Shown piece by piece: positions 1 through 10,638 of a stretch of 64,000 nucleotides of DNA. Position 1 is the first letter of the stretch, and each line of letters opens with the position of its first letter. The position numbers and the translations under genes are program-made. Location of the stretch: NCBI GenBank assembly GCA_037501455.1, contig CM074860.1, forward strand, positions 38,078,501-38,142,500, given 5' to 3'. Source of the DNA: Lantana camara (lineage: Eukaryota; Streptophyta; Magnoliopsida; Lamiales; Verbenaceae). The notes beneath the pieces were generated by a model. It was not told the DNA's origin. It searched no databases and worked only from the letters and a program-made list of their open reading frames with translations.

Positions 1-230
1 ATTTATAAAATATAAATATACAAGTTCAATAATAATATAGCTTCGCCCGAGAATACAACTGTCAATATTAAATACTTGTTCTTTCATGCAATCGATAAAC
101 ATGCTTGCTTGATTATAAATTAATAGGTGATCACGCAATTCAATTACCGTGCAATCGTGAGATAGTGTACTCAATTAGCATATTCATGGAATGGAAATCA
201 TGCAATCAATACATGGCTTGCTTGTAACAC

Positions 231-535
231 GATAGGGTTTGTTCCTCCTGTGGTTGGACGGACAACCACCAGCCCTGAGACTAGGCCAGTGCCCTCACTA
301 AGGAGAACCTGGCTAGGAGAACACAGGTACACGATAGGGCTTTGTTCTTCCTGTGGTTGGACGGACAACCACCAGCCCGAAGACCAGCCCAACACCCTCA
401 CTAAGGAGGACCTGGCCAAGAGAACGCACGTACAAGATAGGGTTGTTCTTCCTGTGGTTGGACGGACAACCACCAGCCCGAAGACCAGCCCAGCGCCCTC
501 ACTAAGGAGGACCTGGCCCAGAGAACGCATTTACT
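231..535. repeat. Three-copy ~102-bp tandem repeat inside LTR A
   Basis: Units start at 231, 333 and 436 (periods 102 and 103). Each contains the inverted pair GTGGTTG...CAACCAC around a 6-nt loop and the phrase CCCTCACTAAGGAG. In related LTRs the same place holds a single unrelated stretch, so the repeat is a local expansion. Two overlapping open frames here, one per strand, come from the repeat periodicity and are not genes. Confidence 0.9.
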
Positions 536-685
536 TGCTTTCATGAACATGGCATGCTTGATTCATGAACACTAACATACTTGAAATAATAAGTGATTTC
601 ATGAAATTATAAATACATAAATACCTTTGGCCAAGAATCACGTAAAGGTTATACAGGTTCTATATAACTAGAAATTAAACTTGAC

Positions 686-756
686 CTGACAGGCGACACA
701 CGACTCGTGAATGCGTGAACGTGCTCATGCTCGACAGTCTCCTCCCTGGAGAGTAA
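686..756 (-). other. Candidate leader mini-exon of LTR A
   Basis: On the minus strand the segment is bounded by TTCTTGTCCAG| at the 5' side and by GTCAG|GTCAAG at the 3' side, giving 71 nt. The donor differs from the GTGAGG seen in the other LTRs, so it may be weakened. It includes the inverted pair TCTCC...GGAGA. The call rests on the same arrangement recurring in other LTRs of the window. Confidence 0.4.
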
Positions 757-990
757 CTGGACAAGAAATGGAACATACATGCATTCGTGAGACCAAACTC
801 GACAATAGTACCAAGTACGACGCACGGCTTGATCAAATCCGAGACATCATGCAATATACAATGTGGCATCTAAATATCACGTTTTGGCATGTAATCAATC
901 ATATAATAATAATTTGGGGTCATATAAGCCATTGGATCGAGGGGCTAAAAATGTAATTTTATGCAGAAACTTTCTGCACTTCCAGAGGGC

Positions 991-1197
991 TGGGAACGGC
1001 CGTTCCAGGGTTCAGTTCAAAGTGGGAAGGGCCGTTCCCGCCTGTCGGGCTCCCCGAAGATGGGAACGGTCGTTCCCGTCTGTGAGACAAGGTGGGAACG
1101 GTCGTTCCCCCCCTCGCCGCCTGCATAATTTTCAAATCAATGGGAACGGCCGTTCCCCAATTACAAAGGGAACGGGAAGGGCCGTTCCCATTTTACA
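991..1197. repeat. Six-palindrome cassette (GGGAACGGCCGTTCCC type)
   Basis: Six copies of a 16-bp palindrome or a near variant (GGTCG, AAGGGCC) start near 992, 1024, 1062, 1092, 1141 and 1180. The flanks are the conserved ATGCAGAAACTTT on one side and GCAGAAGCAGG on the other. It lies in the candidate first intron of LTR A. Confidence 0.9.
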
Positions 1198-2148
1198 GAA
1201 GATGCAGAAGCAGGGGACGAAACAGGGGACCTTCGAACCATGGCCAAAACTCCCCAAATGCACCATAATTTCACCTCTAATTGCATAACTTTATGAAAGA
1301 AACATATATGGACACTTAAGGCATGATAAAATATAATATGAACACTTATATCACACCTTGATCATCATAATCAACAATTCAAGTTCACATTTCCCTTAAC
1401 ATATAACTCCATATTTCCTAGTATTTGGGCATGAAATTCAAGTCTAAAGCTTAATATCATACTTCTAACATCATATATGCAAGCTATTTCATAGAAACCA
1501 TAACCCTAGTTTCATATAGAATTCTCAAGAAATCACATATATCTCCATCTTTACCTTGGAAGAAAATAGAAGAAGAAGATGAAGCTAGAAGGATGAATGA
1601 GCTCCCAAAAGCAATATTTTTCTTGGAAAACTTGATGAATTTGATGAAATCTTCCCTTCCCTTTTTGGAGGCTTTGGTTCGGTAGAGCAAGGAAGCAAAT
1701 ATGGGATGATTGGCATGAAATGAAGATGATGATTGCGGAAGAAATGCATATAACGATATATTTGGGGGAAAAATGTAATATTTGCAGTTAAATCCTTAAA
1801 GTTTGTAAATCATGCAATTAAGTATCAAAAGTTTGGAAATGGTCAATTAGGTCCAAAAGATTTGCATGCAATTTAGTCCCTCAATTGAAATGAATGAGCA
1901 ATTAAGTATAATTGTGTAATTAATACAAATTGGACAATTAATTCATGTAACAATTAAATTCCATTCATACAAGAATTCTCAAGTTGGCATACATTTCATA
2001 TATTTTCACGTATTCATATTGAACACAATCTATAGAAGCTAATATAACATGTTTAAATTAAATGAGCGAAAATAATAAAATAAAGTCCTAACGCTCGAAA
2101 CCCACACGTGTCGAGCGTATCTGACTATCTGAAAATCGTGGCGTTACA

Positions 2149-2553
2149 GTCATAATATGCAGCAATGGCAAGCATGATACGAATAGACTTTTGCATTGCA
2201 ACTGGTGAAAAGGTTTCATAAAAGTCCACGCCGGGTCTTTGAGTGAATCCTTTTGCAACCAGTCTTGCTTTGTAGGCTACAATGCTTCCATCAACTCCAA
2301 GCTTTCTCTTAAAGATCCATTTGCAACCTATGGGTTTGACCCCATCAGGCAAATCTACCAAGGTCCAAACTTGGTTGGAGTTCATGGAATCCATTTCGGA
2401 TTTCATGGCTTCTATCCACTGTTCAGAGTAAGAATATGAAAGTGCCTCCTCATATGTTAAAGGATCATTATCCTTTTGAGAGATTTCATGGAAGAATCCA
2501 TACCATCTCTCCGGCTGTCTAGGAGTACGTTCAGAACGCCTTAAGAGGAGGAT
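2149..2553 (-). pseudogene. Copia reverse transcriptase, N-terminal part, truncated
   Basis: The translation shows the usual start of a Copia reverse transcriptase (RVT_2): a WTLVDLP segment, KPIGCKWIFKRK, YKARLVAKGFTQ, ETFSPVA and a SIRIMLAIAA stretch. The catalytic YVDD region would come later and is absent. The frame ends at the boundary with LTR A at 2148/2149; the few residues beyond that are LTR sequence. It is in the same frame as the integrase segment to its right but separated from it by a TAA at 2554-2556. Confidence 0.9.
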
Positions 2554-3640
2554 TTACGTGTGTATCGAAATTCGTGATTGGTTGTAGTTGATCAGAAGGG
2601 GACGTTTCTTCAGAGTGGGTGGTGTGGGATCACTTTGTACTTCTTCTAATTCTATGATCTTGCCTCTCTTTTCTTTAAGGAACGGTTCCTCCAGAAAAGT
2701 GGCATTTCTGGAAACAAACACCTTTTGTTCAGATTGATCATAGAAGTAGTATCCTATGGATTCCTTAGGATAACCTACAAAGTAGCATAAGTTAGAACGA
2801 GATTCTAACTTATCTCCCACTGTCCTCTTCACATAAGCAGGACAACCCCAAATTCTTAAGTAAGAATAACTAGGGATTTTACCATGCCACATTTCATAGG
2901 GCGTTTTAGGGACTGACTCAGAGGGAACTAGATTCAAAATCTTTGCTGCACTTTCTAGGGCATAACCCCAGAAAGAAGGTGGTAATTCAGTGAAACTCAT
3001 CATGGAACGAACCATATCAAGTAGAGTTCGATTCCTTCTCTCAGAAACTCCATTAAGTTGAGGAGTTCCCGGAAGAGTCCACTGAGAGATAATCCCATTA
3101 TCTTTGAGATGATTAAGGAATTCTTCACTAAGATACTCGCCTCCTCGATCAGATCGAAGTGCTTTGATCTTGTGACCAGTTTGGTTCTCAACCTCCTTTT
3201 GAAATTCTAAGAATTTCTCAAAAGCTTCAGATTTATACTTCATTAAGTATACATAACCATACCGACTAAAGTCATCAGTAAAGGTTATGAAATACTAATG
3301 ATTGTTTCTAGTGCTTACACTAAGCGGTCCACAAACATCAGAATGGATCAAATCCAAAACCTTAGGGGCACGTTCCACAGTTCCTTTAAAAGGGACTTTG
3401 GACATTTTTCCTTTGAGACAGGATTCGCAAGAAGTTAACTCTTTGAGATAATTTTCAGAGAATGATCCTAAAGTGTTTATCTTGCTAATTCTGTTCTTGG
3501 AAATGTGTCCTAATCTAGCGTGCCATAAGGGAGCTGAAACTTTGTCATCTCTCTTACGTTTAGTTTCTCGTTGTATATTCATAATATTGATATTCTGAGT
3601 TAGATAAAGTCCATTACTTAGAGTACCGATGTGATGGAAA
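2554..3640 (-). pseudogene. Copia GAG-pre-integrase and integrase, with in-frame stops
   Basis: In translation order there is a GAG-pre-integrase stretch with LWHARLGHIS and a CESCLKGKM zinc-like motif. The integrase core follows, with its three acidic residues in HSDVCGP, RSDRGGEY and GVSERRNR, then the GYPKESIGYYFYD region near the integrase C-terminus. Two stops break the frame: a TAG just before 3295, within the integrase core, and the TAA at 2554-2556. The start of this segment is in a different frame from gag-protease, so there is a frameshift near 3620-3650. The protein would cut and join retrotransposon cDNA into host DNA; here it is inactive as written. Confidence 0.9.
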
Positions 3641-4775
3641 AGTTGTTCCGTTTGATAAAGTATTTTCCATTCTTAATATAAGTTTCATAACCTTCACAAT
3701 CTAAAATTGGAACTGAAATTATATTACGAATAATGCTCTGTACATAAAGGACTTTATTTAAGACTAACTCAAAACTACCTAAATCTAATCTAATTGTGCC
3801 TAAAGCTCGAGCTTCAACGTTTGAGCCATCGCCGATCTTCAAGACACATTCTCCTTCTTTGAGTTGTTGGACTTCACTTAGCATCTGTAAATCATTACAG
3901 ATATGAGTTCCACAACCGGTATCAAGTACCCAAGAACTAGAATTAATAGAAAGATTTATTTCAACGAGAAACATACCTTTCTTTAGAGTAGCCTTGTACT
4001 CTGGGCAGTTTCTCCTCCAATGTCCCGCTTTGCCACAATGGAAGCAAACATCCTCTTTCTGATCACGCTTCTTCTTTTGGGCCTTCCCCTTCGATACGCC
4101 ACCAGTGGGCCTAAGGGGTTTCTTCTTCTTTTGGGCTTTCTTGCCCTTACCTTTAGAAGGCCCAGAAGAGGAAAATGGAGCATTCACCATCAAAACCTTA
4201 GTGTCCTTCTTGATCGTGCTTTCAGCAGTCACAAGCTGACTAATCAGCTCAGCTACAGTAGCACCAGCATGATTCATATTAAAGTTAAGGATAAATGGGT
4301 TGAATGATGGTGGGAGCGAAGCTAGCAACAAATCCACTGAAAGCTCATCTTTCAGTGGCATGTCCATGGAAGCAAGTTTCTCAGTAAGGGCGAGAAACTT
4401 GAGTCCATATTCATGGACACTAGAACCTTCCCTCATTCTCAAGTGGAACAATTCCTTTGAAGTGTTATACCTTGTAACACGATCATGAGGGCGGTAAAGT
4501 TGCTCTAAGTGGTTGTAAATCTCCCAAGCGAATTCCATGACCTCATATTGCCTTTGCAAGTCCGGAGACATGTTAGCCAACATAAGGCAATGGGCTTGGA
4601 GATTATCATCCTTCCACTTCTGAATAGCGTCCCGCTCGGCCCGAGTGGGAGCTTCCCCTTCGGGACTAGGCTCCCCTTCTAAAATGACTTTTAGATTCCT
4701 CAGCCAATCAGAACAGTTGGGACCAGTCAACTTGTTTGACTCGAGGATCGATACAAGAGGGTTTTTGGTTGCCAT
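3618..4775 (-). CDS. Copia gag-protease polyprotein segment, 385 aa
   Basis: This is the only long undamaged Copia frame in the window. Residues about 1-190 are a gag of the UBN2 type, with a WEIYNHLEQLY stretch near 84-94 and LLLASLPPSF near 149-158. A lysine-rich linker (about 208-240) leads to a CX2CX4HX4C zinc knuckle, C244 to C257. The protease follows, with a catalytic DTG at 285-287 in WVLDTGCGTHI, where many plant Copia proteases have DSG. The start at 4775 matches the usual MATKNP-type gag opening. The protein would form the virus-like particle and bind the element RNA. It ends at a stop that follows a probable frameshift into pol. Confidence 0.9.
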   Translation of the reverse strand: MATKNPLVSILESNKLTGPNCSDWLRNLKVILEGEPSPEGEAPTRAERDAIQKWKDDNLQAHCLMLANMSPDLQRQYEVMEFAWEIYNHLEQLYRPHDRVTRYNTSKELFHLRMREGSSVHEYGLKFLALTEKLASMDMPLKDELSVDLLLASLPPSFNPFILNFNMNHAGATVAELISQLVTAESTIKKDTKVLMVNAPFSSSGPSKGKGKKAQKKKKPLRPTGGVSKGKAQKKKRDQKEDVCFHCGKAGHWRRNCPEYKATLKKGMFLVEINLSINSSSWVLDTGCGTHICNDLQMLSEVQQLKEGECVLKIGDGSNVEARALGTIRLDLGSFELVLNKVLYVQSIIRNIISVPILDCEGYETYIKNGKYFIKRNNFSITSVL

Positions 4776-4980
4776 TTCAAAACACGTAGAGAATCACAGA
4801 ATCTACGACCTAAATGGTAAAACAGAGAACTAGTGAGCATGCTGAATTATAACGATATACAAAAGATAAGGTCTTTAATCTAATGTATCTCCCACTGTTT
4901 TTCAAAGATCTATAATTCCCAAAGATCTAAGAGGAACACGTTTCCCAATGGGTACTAAGATCCCAGGCATTTTACCTCGA

Positions 4981-5303
4981 ACCCATGACTCGCGGACATT
5001 CTAAGTAAGAACCCCAGGTAGGTACAACTTACCAATTCTAACACCTTTAGAACTCTTAGTAATTGGTTATTGCATCACCTATCTTTCAATATGGACCCAC
5101 GACTCGTACGACATCCATATTTACTTAGGCGTTAAGCTAGACCCATCAATCATAAGATCATGATCAAAACTTAGTTCAAACGACCCACGACTCGTGGACA
5201 TCGCCCTTGCCAAAATTGATCACAAAATATTGATCATTTAAAATGATCAATTAGGTAACTAAGAACTAATAAGCTCCACTAGTTATCCCACGACTCGCGG
5301 ACA
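4981..5303. repeat. Four spaced copies of CCCACGACTCGYGGACAT
   Basis: Copies lie at about 4981, 5096, 5184 and 5287, spaced 88 to 115 bp. Each contains the core CCCAYGACTCGYRGACAT; the second copy reads CGTACGACAT. The sequence between copies is not alike, so these are dispersed motif copies and not a simple tandem repeat. Confidence 0.75.
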
Positions 5304-6079
5304 ATAACTAGCTTCACTTACTAAACTTAAAACCTATTGATGGAATGGTAGAAATTTAATTCAAAATTTGCATCTCGAATTAAACACCTATTTGTTCGAA
5401 ATTAGCTTAATATTTAATAGGAATTTTCGAATCAACCGAAGAGTTGTCCGGTTCGACCTCACCAACATAGATGTTATCTAATTTTATTAGTCTTGATTAA
5501 TGCAAGTACAACTTAAATGCATTTCAAACAAGCACATAAACAGATAACATGTCCTAGCATGATACTAACATGTAATGATCATGAGTTCTACCTATCTTAT
5601 GCGTGATATGTGGGAGCCACTCCACAATCACAAGTTCTAACATACATGCCACATAAACAGTTTAAATCACATAAGGGAAAGCGGTAACAAAATACGAGCC
5701 CTATCTCTATTACATTTTTACAATTGAGATTCCCCTCCCTAACATTTTGAGGGGTCTTCACTTATGGCCACCTTGTTACTTGAATGTGGTCCATCTTACT
5801 CCATGGGTGCATTGTCTCCAAAATGAAAATAAAACCTCACCACCTATCTCTACTCTCAAATTACAATAAAAAGAAAAAGACATAAAGTAATAAGGCTCAA
5901 TCTTCATATTGGCCTCAGACAAATACACGGGGCATACCCCGGCCTCAAAACCAGTAATATGGAAAGCCACATAATAAATCACATAACAGTACGCACATAA
6001 GTGAGGCTCCAAGCTCAATTGAAAAACGCAACTATAGGGCTCCAACCCCAATTTAAACCATTCATGTGCATAAATTAAA

Positions 6080-6313
6080 GGGAAAATTACATCCAACTAC
6101 CCTGAGGTTTACCCTAATTACGAATCAGTCCCTCTTTTTTCATTTATTACATATCAACCCCTAAAAACACTATTTCAATTACATTTTAACCCCTAAAGAG
6201 GGACTGATTTGTAATTGAAACAGTGTTTTTAGGGGTTGATATGTAATAAATGAAAAAAGAGGGACTGATTCGTAATTAGGGCAAACCTCAGGGTAGTTGA
6301 ATGTAATTTGCCC
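6080..6313. mobile_element. Foldback MITE with 104-bp arms and TSD ATTAAA
   Basis: The arms are about 104 bp and differ at only about four positions (for example A/C at base 4 and C/T at base 14), with a loop of about 26 nt. The ends are GGG(A/C)AAATTAC and its complement. The flanks 6074-6079 and 6314-6319 both read ATTAAA, which marks the target duplication. It has no coding capacity. The superfamily cannot be named from this copy alone; the 6-bp duplication does not decide it. A transcript would fold into a long near-perfect hairpin. Confidence 0.92.
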
Positions 6314-6714
6314 ATTAAAACCATACATAAGTTTAAATCCATGATCACCTAACATGCATAAATTGCAAGAATTTAAATTTAACCAAAAAAATAAAATTCT
6401 CGCTTTAAGCTCTAATAGCTTAAAACACGACTTAGATGCAATTCTTGTTCAAGAGTCTTTTCAATAAAACCCGAAAAACAATAAACTAATAAAATTCCAA
6501 TTAATTTCTGAAAATTAACAATTTTATTCTTTCAATATTTTTCAGAAAACAAAGTTTGCAAATTTTCCCAACATTTAAATCGATCAATTTCTAAAAAATC
6601 CTAATTTAATCAAAAATTTAAAATAATTTTATTTTAGCAAAACTGATTTTAAAAGATAAAATTAAAATAAAATTAAATCGGGATTTTCAAGGACCGAAAA
6701 CATGAAACACGAAA

Positions 6715-6910
6715 ACACAAAACACGGGCCCGGGACGACGCGCGATCACCCGCCCGCTGCGCAGCATCCAGCACGTCCCCGGGCGGACGCTCCCGTGCGG
6801 TTGCGGGAGGGGCCGGCAGGCGCGCCTAGGACGGCCTCCTGCGCGGTTGCGAGAGGGAAGGGCGGCGGTGACCGGGCCTGGGCAAGCGACGTGCTAGCAC
6901 ACCTGGGCTC
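6715..6910. other. GC-rich block in the leader of Copia B
   Basis: About 190 bp of strongly GC-rich sequence (CCCGGG, GCGCGC and CCGGCAGGCGCGCC runs) sits in an otherwise A/T-rich leader. It contains two copies of TGCGCGGTTGCGRGAGGG-like sequence, near 6796 and 6840. An open frame crosses it on the plus strand, but it is antisense to the element and looks compositional. Confidence 0.7.
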
Positions 6911-7127
6911 GTCCTTTTCGTGTTCTGTTTCGTATTTTGGGTTTCTCCAAAACCCGGTTCAATCCAAAATTAGAAAAATACGATTTAAACAGATTTCAAT
7001 CAAACAGTTTCAAAAACACAATTTAAGAAAACAATTTTAGAAATTCAAGAAAACCAGAAGATGAAAGCCTAAGAATTTCTACCAAATTCAGAATAATTGA
7101 GACGAATCAGAAACACAATTAACGAGG

Positions 7128-7141
7128 TGGCTCCGATACCA
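7128..7141 (-). other. Primer-binding site of Copia B (initiator-Met type)
   Basis: On the minus strand this reads TGGTATCGGAGCCA, one base from the TGGTATCAGAGCCA complementary to the 3' end of the initiator-Met tRNA. It lies two bases inside the LTR end at 7144, the expected place for starting minus-strand DNA synthesis. Confidence 0.88.
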
Positions 7142-7143
7142 CT

Positions 7144-9094
7144 TGTTGGAAAATGAAATCAGAAAAGCAGCGGAAATATAAAATTTTCCAACAAAAGGAT
7201 CTTGGACTCGCAATCCTGTATCCAAATTCGTTGAGATTAGAAACTTACTTTTCAATAATCTTTCTTGAAGCGTTTCAAGCCACCCAAGAATGCTCTTCTC
7301 GCAGCTTAGTCCCCTCTCCTTGGTAAAGCTCGAATCTTCAAACTTCTAACTTGAAGCTCTCTAGAGATAGTCCACCAACTTGACTACAATCTAACTAGTA
7401 AGGATGCTAGTTCTCTAGTTAGTGTTTAGGCTTAACCTAGGGTTTAATTTATCTTGGAGAAAGGATGGTGTTCAACACATGAACTAAAAGAAGATCATCA
7501 ATTACTCTCTAAGGGGAGCATAAGCTCCCCTATATATAGGAAAGGGAGTGGCCGAAAATCCCTAGTCCTTATGGGCTAAGGATTTTGGTCCCTCTCTACT
7601 ATTACTTGATCATTAAGTAATTTTGACTTTGACTTTGAATTCTAATTCAAATCAACTTTTAAGAGAGCTAAAAATATCCAAACTATTTTTGGATAATTTT
7701 TATACTTTATTTATTAAATAAATAAATAACTTATTTATCTAATTAATTAATTCGTAATTAATTAACTAGATTATTTTTTCTCCAAAATAAGACTTTCTTT
7801 TTAATTCAAAATTAAACCAATGTCTATTAAATAATTAACACATTTAATTATTTAATATATATAATATATATATATACACACGTGTGAGACACGTGTCCCA
7901 AGGACACGTGCTCCTCACGTGACCCGTACGTGTGGTTTCACACGTGTGGAACCCTCTTGGCCCGATTAACTCGTTTAATCATTTTAAAGCCTTAACTCAT
8001 GTGACCAAGTTGTTGTGTGTGACCCTCTAGGTTCTCAATTCAATTAGCAGTGACCCTAATTAATTAATTCACTAATTAATTAATCAGTTCACAGATTAAA
8101 CGACCATAGTCTAGCAACAGGTGTTTAACCCCTAGCTGAATTGGAATGTTCGGATTCGACATAACCTTTAAGTCATTGATTCATGTGAGATACAATCCTC
8201 TTACTTACTATCTCTCAACCAAGATCTAAGGTAAGGGAATAATCAGAACCCTAATAATCCGGTCTTAACGCTAAGTGCATTTCATATCCATTTGATCTCA
8301 ATCTAAGAAACCCTTTTCTTGATGTCTTGATCTACTGCCTTGGCCAAGGACTCCATATGGCATATGAATGACTTACACAATAAGAGATCACCTTGCAAAT
8401 GCAAGTGTAGGTCCTTTCTTGATTCTCATTCACTTTCATGAATCACTTGTGCAGCCCCAGCATAAGCCTTGAATCAGTTGTCTAAGGCGACACCCTTTAA
8501 AGCTTATACCCAAGACTACAGAGTTAACTCAAAAAGTGACATGGAACCTCAAGTCTAAGGATCAATTAATCACATCAATGACTCGTGAGATATTTCCTAA
8601 TCTGGAAGTTTCCATTTCCTGAAATAGAAACTTCATTTCCCATTTAGGAATGTTCTCACACGGGGTACCTCAGTGAACTTACTTATTGAAGTAAGCATCC
8701 TCATGTATCACGCACGTATTAACTGTACACTTTGCACCTCCATGAAACAAGGTGGTCCTTCTTAAAGGCGTGATCCCACAAGCAAGCCTTAGAGGAGTCA
8801 GGTTGACACTCCTACTGTCGGTTGGACTCATCGGCTTGGAATATTTTACTAATCATGACTTATGTGATATAGGGCTTGTTTCATGAACCATTTCACCCAA
8901 ATGGTAGAGTCCTAAAGTCATCAGGATTAGGGGAGTTCTCATACATGCAAAGATAAAGTAAACGCATACCAAACAAGAGCATATAAAGAAGTGTTGCCTC
9001 AATTCGTTATTTTATTCAAAGATTGTCTGTGATTACAATAAGGAAAAGTACAAAGCGGATATTCAATTGGCTTTCTAGGGCACTATTCCTAACA
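7144..9094 (-). repeat. 5' LTR of Copia B (1951 bp)
   Basis: In element orientation it starts TGTTAGGAATAGTGCCC at 9094 and ends TTTTCCAACA at 7144. It is of the same family as the solo LTR at 17012-19269 and the truncated LTR at 15491-15731, sharing the GCCCTAGAAAGCC opening and the long block around AGAACTCCCCTAATCCTGATGA. A TATA box lies near 7531-7540. The base sequence beyond 9094 is the older Copia Z, so 9095-9099 (AAGAG) should be one target duplication. Confidence 0.92.
7511..7540 (-). promoter_or_regulatory. Core promoter of the Copia B LTR: TATA box next to an 8-bp inverted pair
   Basis: CTATATATAGG, itself nearly palindromic, is followed on the minus strand by AGGGGAGC and GCTCCCCT around a 4-nt loop. 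Transcription toward gag (leftward) would begin near 7500. The place within the LTR, about 390 bp before its end, fits a U3/R boundary. Confidence 0.55.
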
Positions 9095-10638
9095 AAGAGT
9101 ATGAGTACTCTGAAATGTTACCTCGTTTGGTAATTCTATTAGGAATAGAATTCAAAAGTCTTGAGTTGATCCTGCATAATCCGTTATGCAAACACTCAAA
9201 GCACTAATGTTCTGAACATACAACGAGATAACAAAAGTAAGTGAGATGACAAAGCTTCGAATTACTTTGACACGTTAAGAAATGAAAGGATTAGTGAGTT
9301 AGACACCTTAGGATCATTTTATGAAAATGAACTTAGAGAGTTGACCTCCTGTGAATCCTGTCTTAAGGGAAACGTTCCCAAAACCCAATTTATGAGAAAC
9401 GTGGAAACGTGCCAAAACGCTTAGTGGATTTCGATCCACACTGATGTTTCACTATTGCTTAATGTAAGAACTAGAAACAATCATCAGTTTAATCATTATG
9501 AATAAGTGTAGTTAATGAAGTACAAAATTTGAAACTTACATGAAATTCTTAGAATTTCAAAAGGAGGTTAGGAACCAAAGTAGTCATAAGTTATGAACAA
9601 CTCGATTTGATCGAAATATTGAATAACTTATTGACTAATTCCTTAGTCATCTTAGAGATAGTAGGACTGTCTCTCAGTAACTAATTCGAGAACACCTTAG
9701 TGTTTCTGAATGATGGAACTAGACCTTATAGGATAGGTTGGTTCCATAGTAAGCTTTACTGACTTATATTTATTCTAGGGATTAGTTCCTTAATATGCAG
9801 TCAGAGATTTTGAATCTAGTACCTTCCAAAATCAGTCCCTTTAGTTGTACTATGCAATGTGGCATTCCAAATTCCCTAATTATTCTTGTCTAATAATATA
9901 GGGGAATCCTCTTAATTAAGTGAAGAGAATAGTGGGAGATAAGCTTGAAGCGAGTTCAAGTTTACACAACGATACAGGATATTGTTTCTACAAATTCCCT
10001 TGAACAAAAGTTATTTGTTTCAAGGAATGTAACTTCTTAAGAAATCGTTCCTATAAGAGAAGGAAGGCAAGCAAGCAGACCTCAAAGGAATTTGAGGATC
10101 AATCCCATGCCACATATAGAAGAAACAAGCCCATCTGATAAAACTTAGCCAAATTTTAGAGCATAGTACACGTGTGAAAACCTCCTCTTAAGACGCGTTT
10201 AGAACGCGTTCCTAGATAGCCGAGGAATTACTTAAAGAGGAGACACTATCAGATTTGGAATCTGAGTAGTATAAGCAAGCCTTGAAATCTAATATGGATT
10301 CCATACATTCAAACCAAGCTTGGACCTTGGTTGATCCACCTGATATGAACAAGCTCATAGAGCTTCAAGTAAATGGAAAGCAGTACAACCTTTTTGACGG
10401 TTGAATGCAAAAGTCCATTAGGATTGTGTTTACCACATCCTCGTATTTTGACTATGAGATATGATAAATGAATATGACGACTATCTTGTTCAATATGTGA
10501 TTGAAAGAGAGTAAAATAAGGTATTTCTATAAATCTCATATTTAGTGGGAGTATGCATAAGGTATGCAAATCCCTAAAGTCAATATGTCGATTGATAAAG
10601 GCTTCTAGGAGTTAAAGAATTCGATTCCATAGGATAGT
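9095..10638 (+). pseudogene. Decayed Ty1/Copia (Z), first part
   Basis: No long frame survives, but pieces can be read. At 9285-9380 a stretch is clearly homologous to the GAG-pre-integrase of element B (ISELDTLGSFYEN, then LTSCESCLKG). From about 10240 to 10350 the start of reverse transcriptase is recognisable (NMDSIHSNQAWTLVD). Stops and frameshifts occur throughout. Its 5' part is cut off by the LTR of Copia B at 9094. It continues after Gypsy D at 14441. Confidence 0.8.

Larger units (their letters stand above)
1..2148 (-). repeat. Ty3/Gypsy LTR (A), partial, minus strand
   Basis: Read on the minus strand, the LTR begins at 2148 with TGTAACGCC and runs off the left edge of the window. 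It interrupts the reverse transcriptase of Copia element B, whose reading frame stops making sense exactly at 2149. Its sequence follows solo LTR J (35456-38721) over long stretches, including the block around a CTTCGCCCGAG-like motif and the AT-rich spacers. It holds a three-copy ~102-bp repeat, a six-palindrome cassette and splice-like sites. The candidate first donor is CCAAG|GTAAAG with the exon ending at 1555. No coding sequence is visible. Whether it is solo or part of a full element cannot be told, because the other end is outside the window. Confidence 0.8.
4776..7127 (-). other. Long non-coding leader of Copia element B
   Basis: The distance from primer site to gag is about 2.35 kb, far more than the few hundred bases usual for Copia. 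It contains four spaced copies of an 18-20 bp motif (4981-5303), a foldback MITE (6080-6313), A/T-rich spacers and a GC-rich block (6715-6910). No frame in it resembles a known protein. Part of the length is explained by the 234-bp MITE. Confidence 0.7.
2149..9094 (-). mobile_element. Ty1/Copia retrotransposon B, minus strand, 3' part missing
   Basis: The element order on the minus strand is 5' LTR (9094 to 7144), primer site (7141 to 7128), a long leader, gag-protease (4775 to 3618), integrase (about 3640 to 2557) and the start of reverse transcriptase (to 2149). There it is cut by Gypsy LTR A. The rest of pol and the 3' LTR must lie left of the window or be lost. The pol frame has one frameshift and two in-frame stops, so this copy cannot make its own polyprotein, although gag-protease is intact over 385 codons. 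A MITE sits in the leader. Confidence 0.9.

Noticed and set aside
198..546. Overlapping open frames on both strands (110 and 98 codons)
   Set aside because: They lie wholly in the three-copy ~102-bp repeat; periodicity keeps the frames open. No protein family is recognisable.
863..1288. 141-codon plus-strand frame across LTR A
   Set aside because: It crosses the palindrome cassette, which yields repeated GNGRS-like residues. Similar short frames over the cassettes of F, L, M and X have the same cause.
6702..7040. 112-codon plus-strand frame in the GC-rich block
   Set aside because: It is antisense to Copia B and explained by GC-rich composition; no domain is seen.
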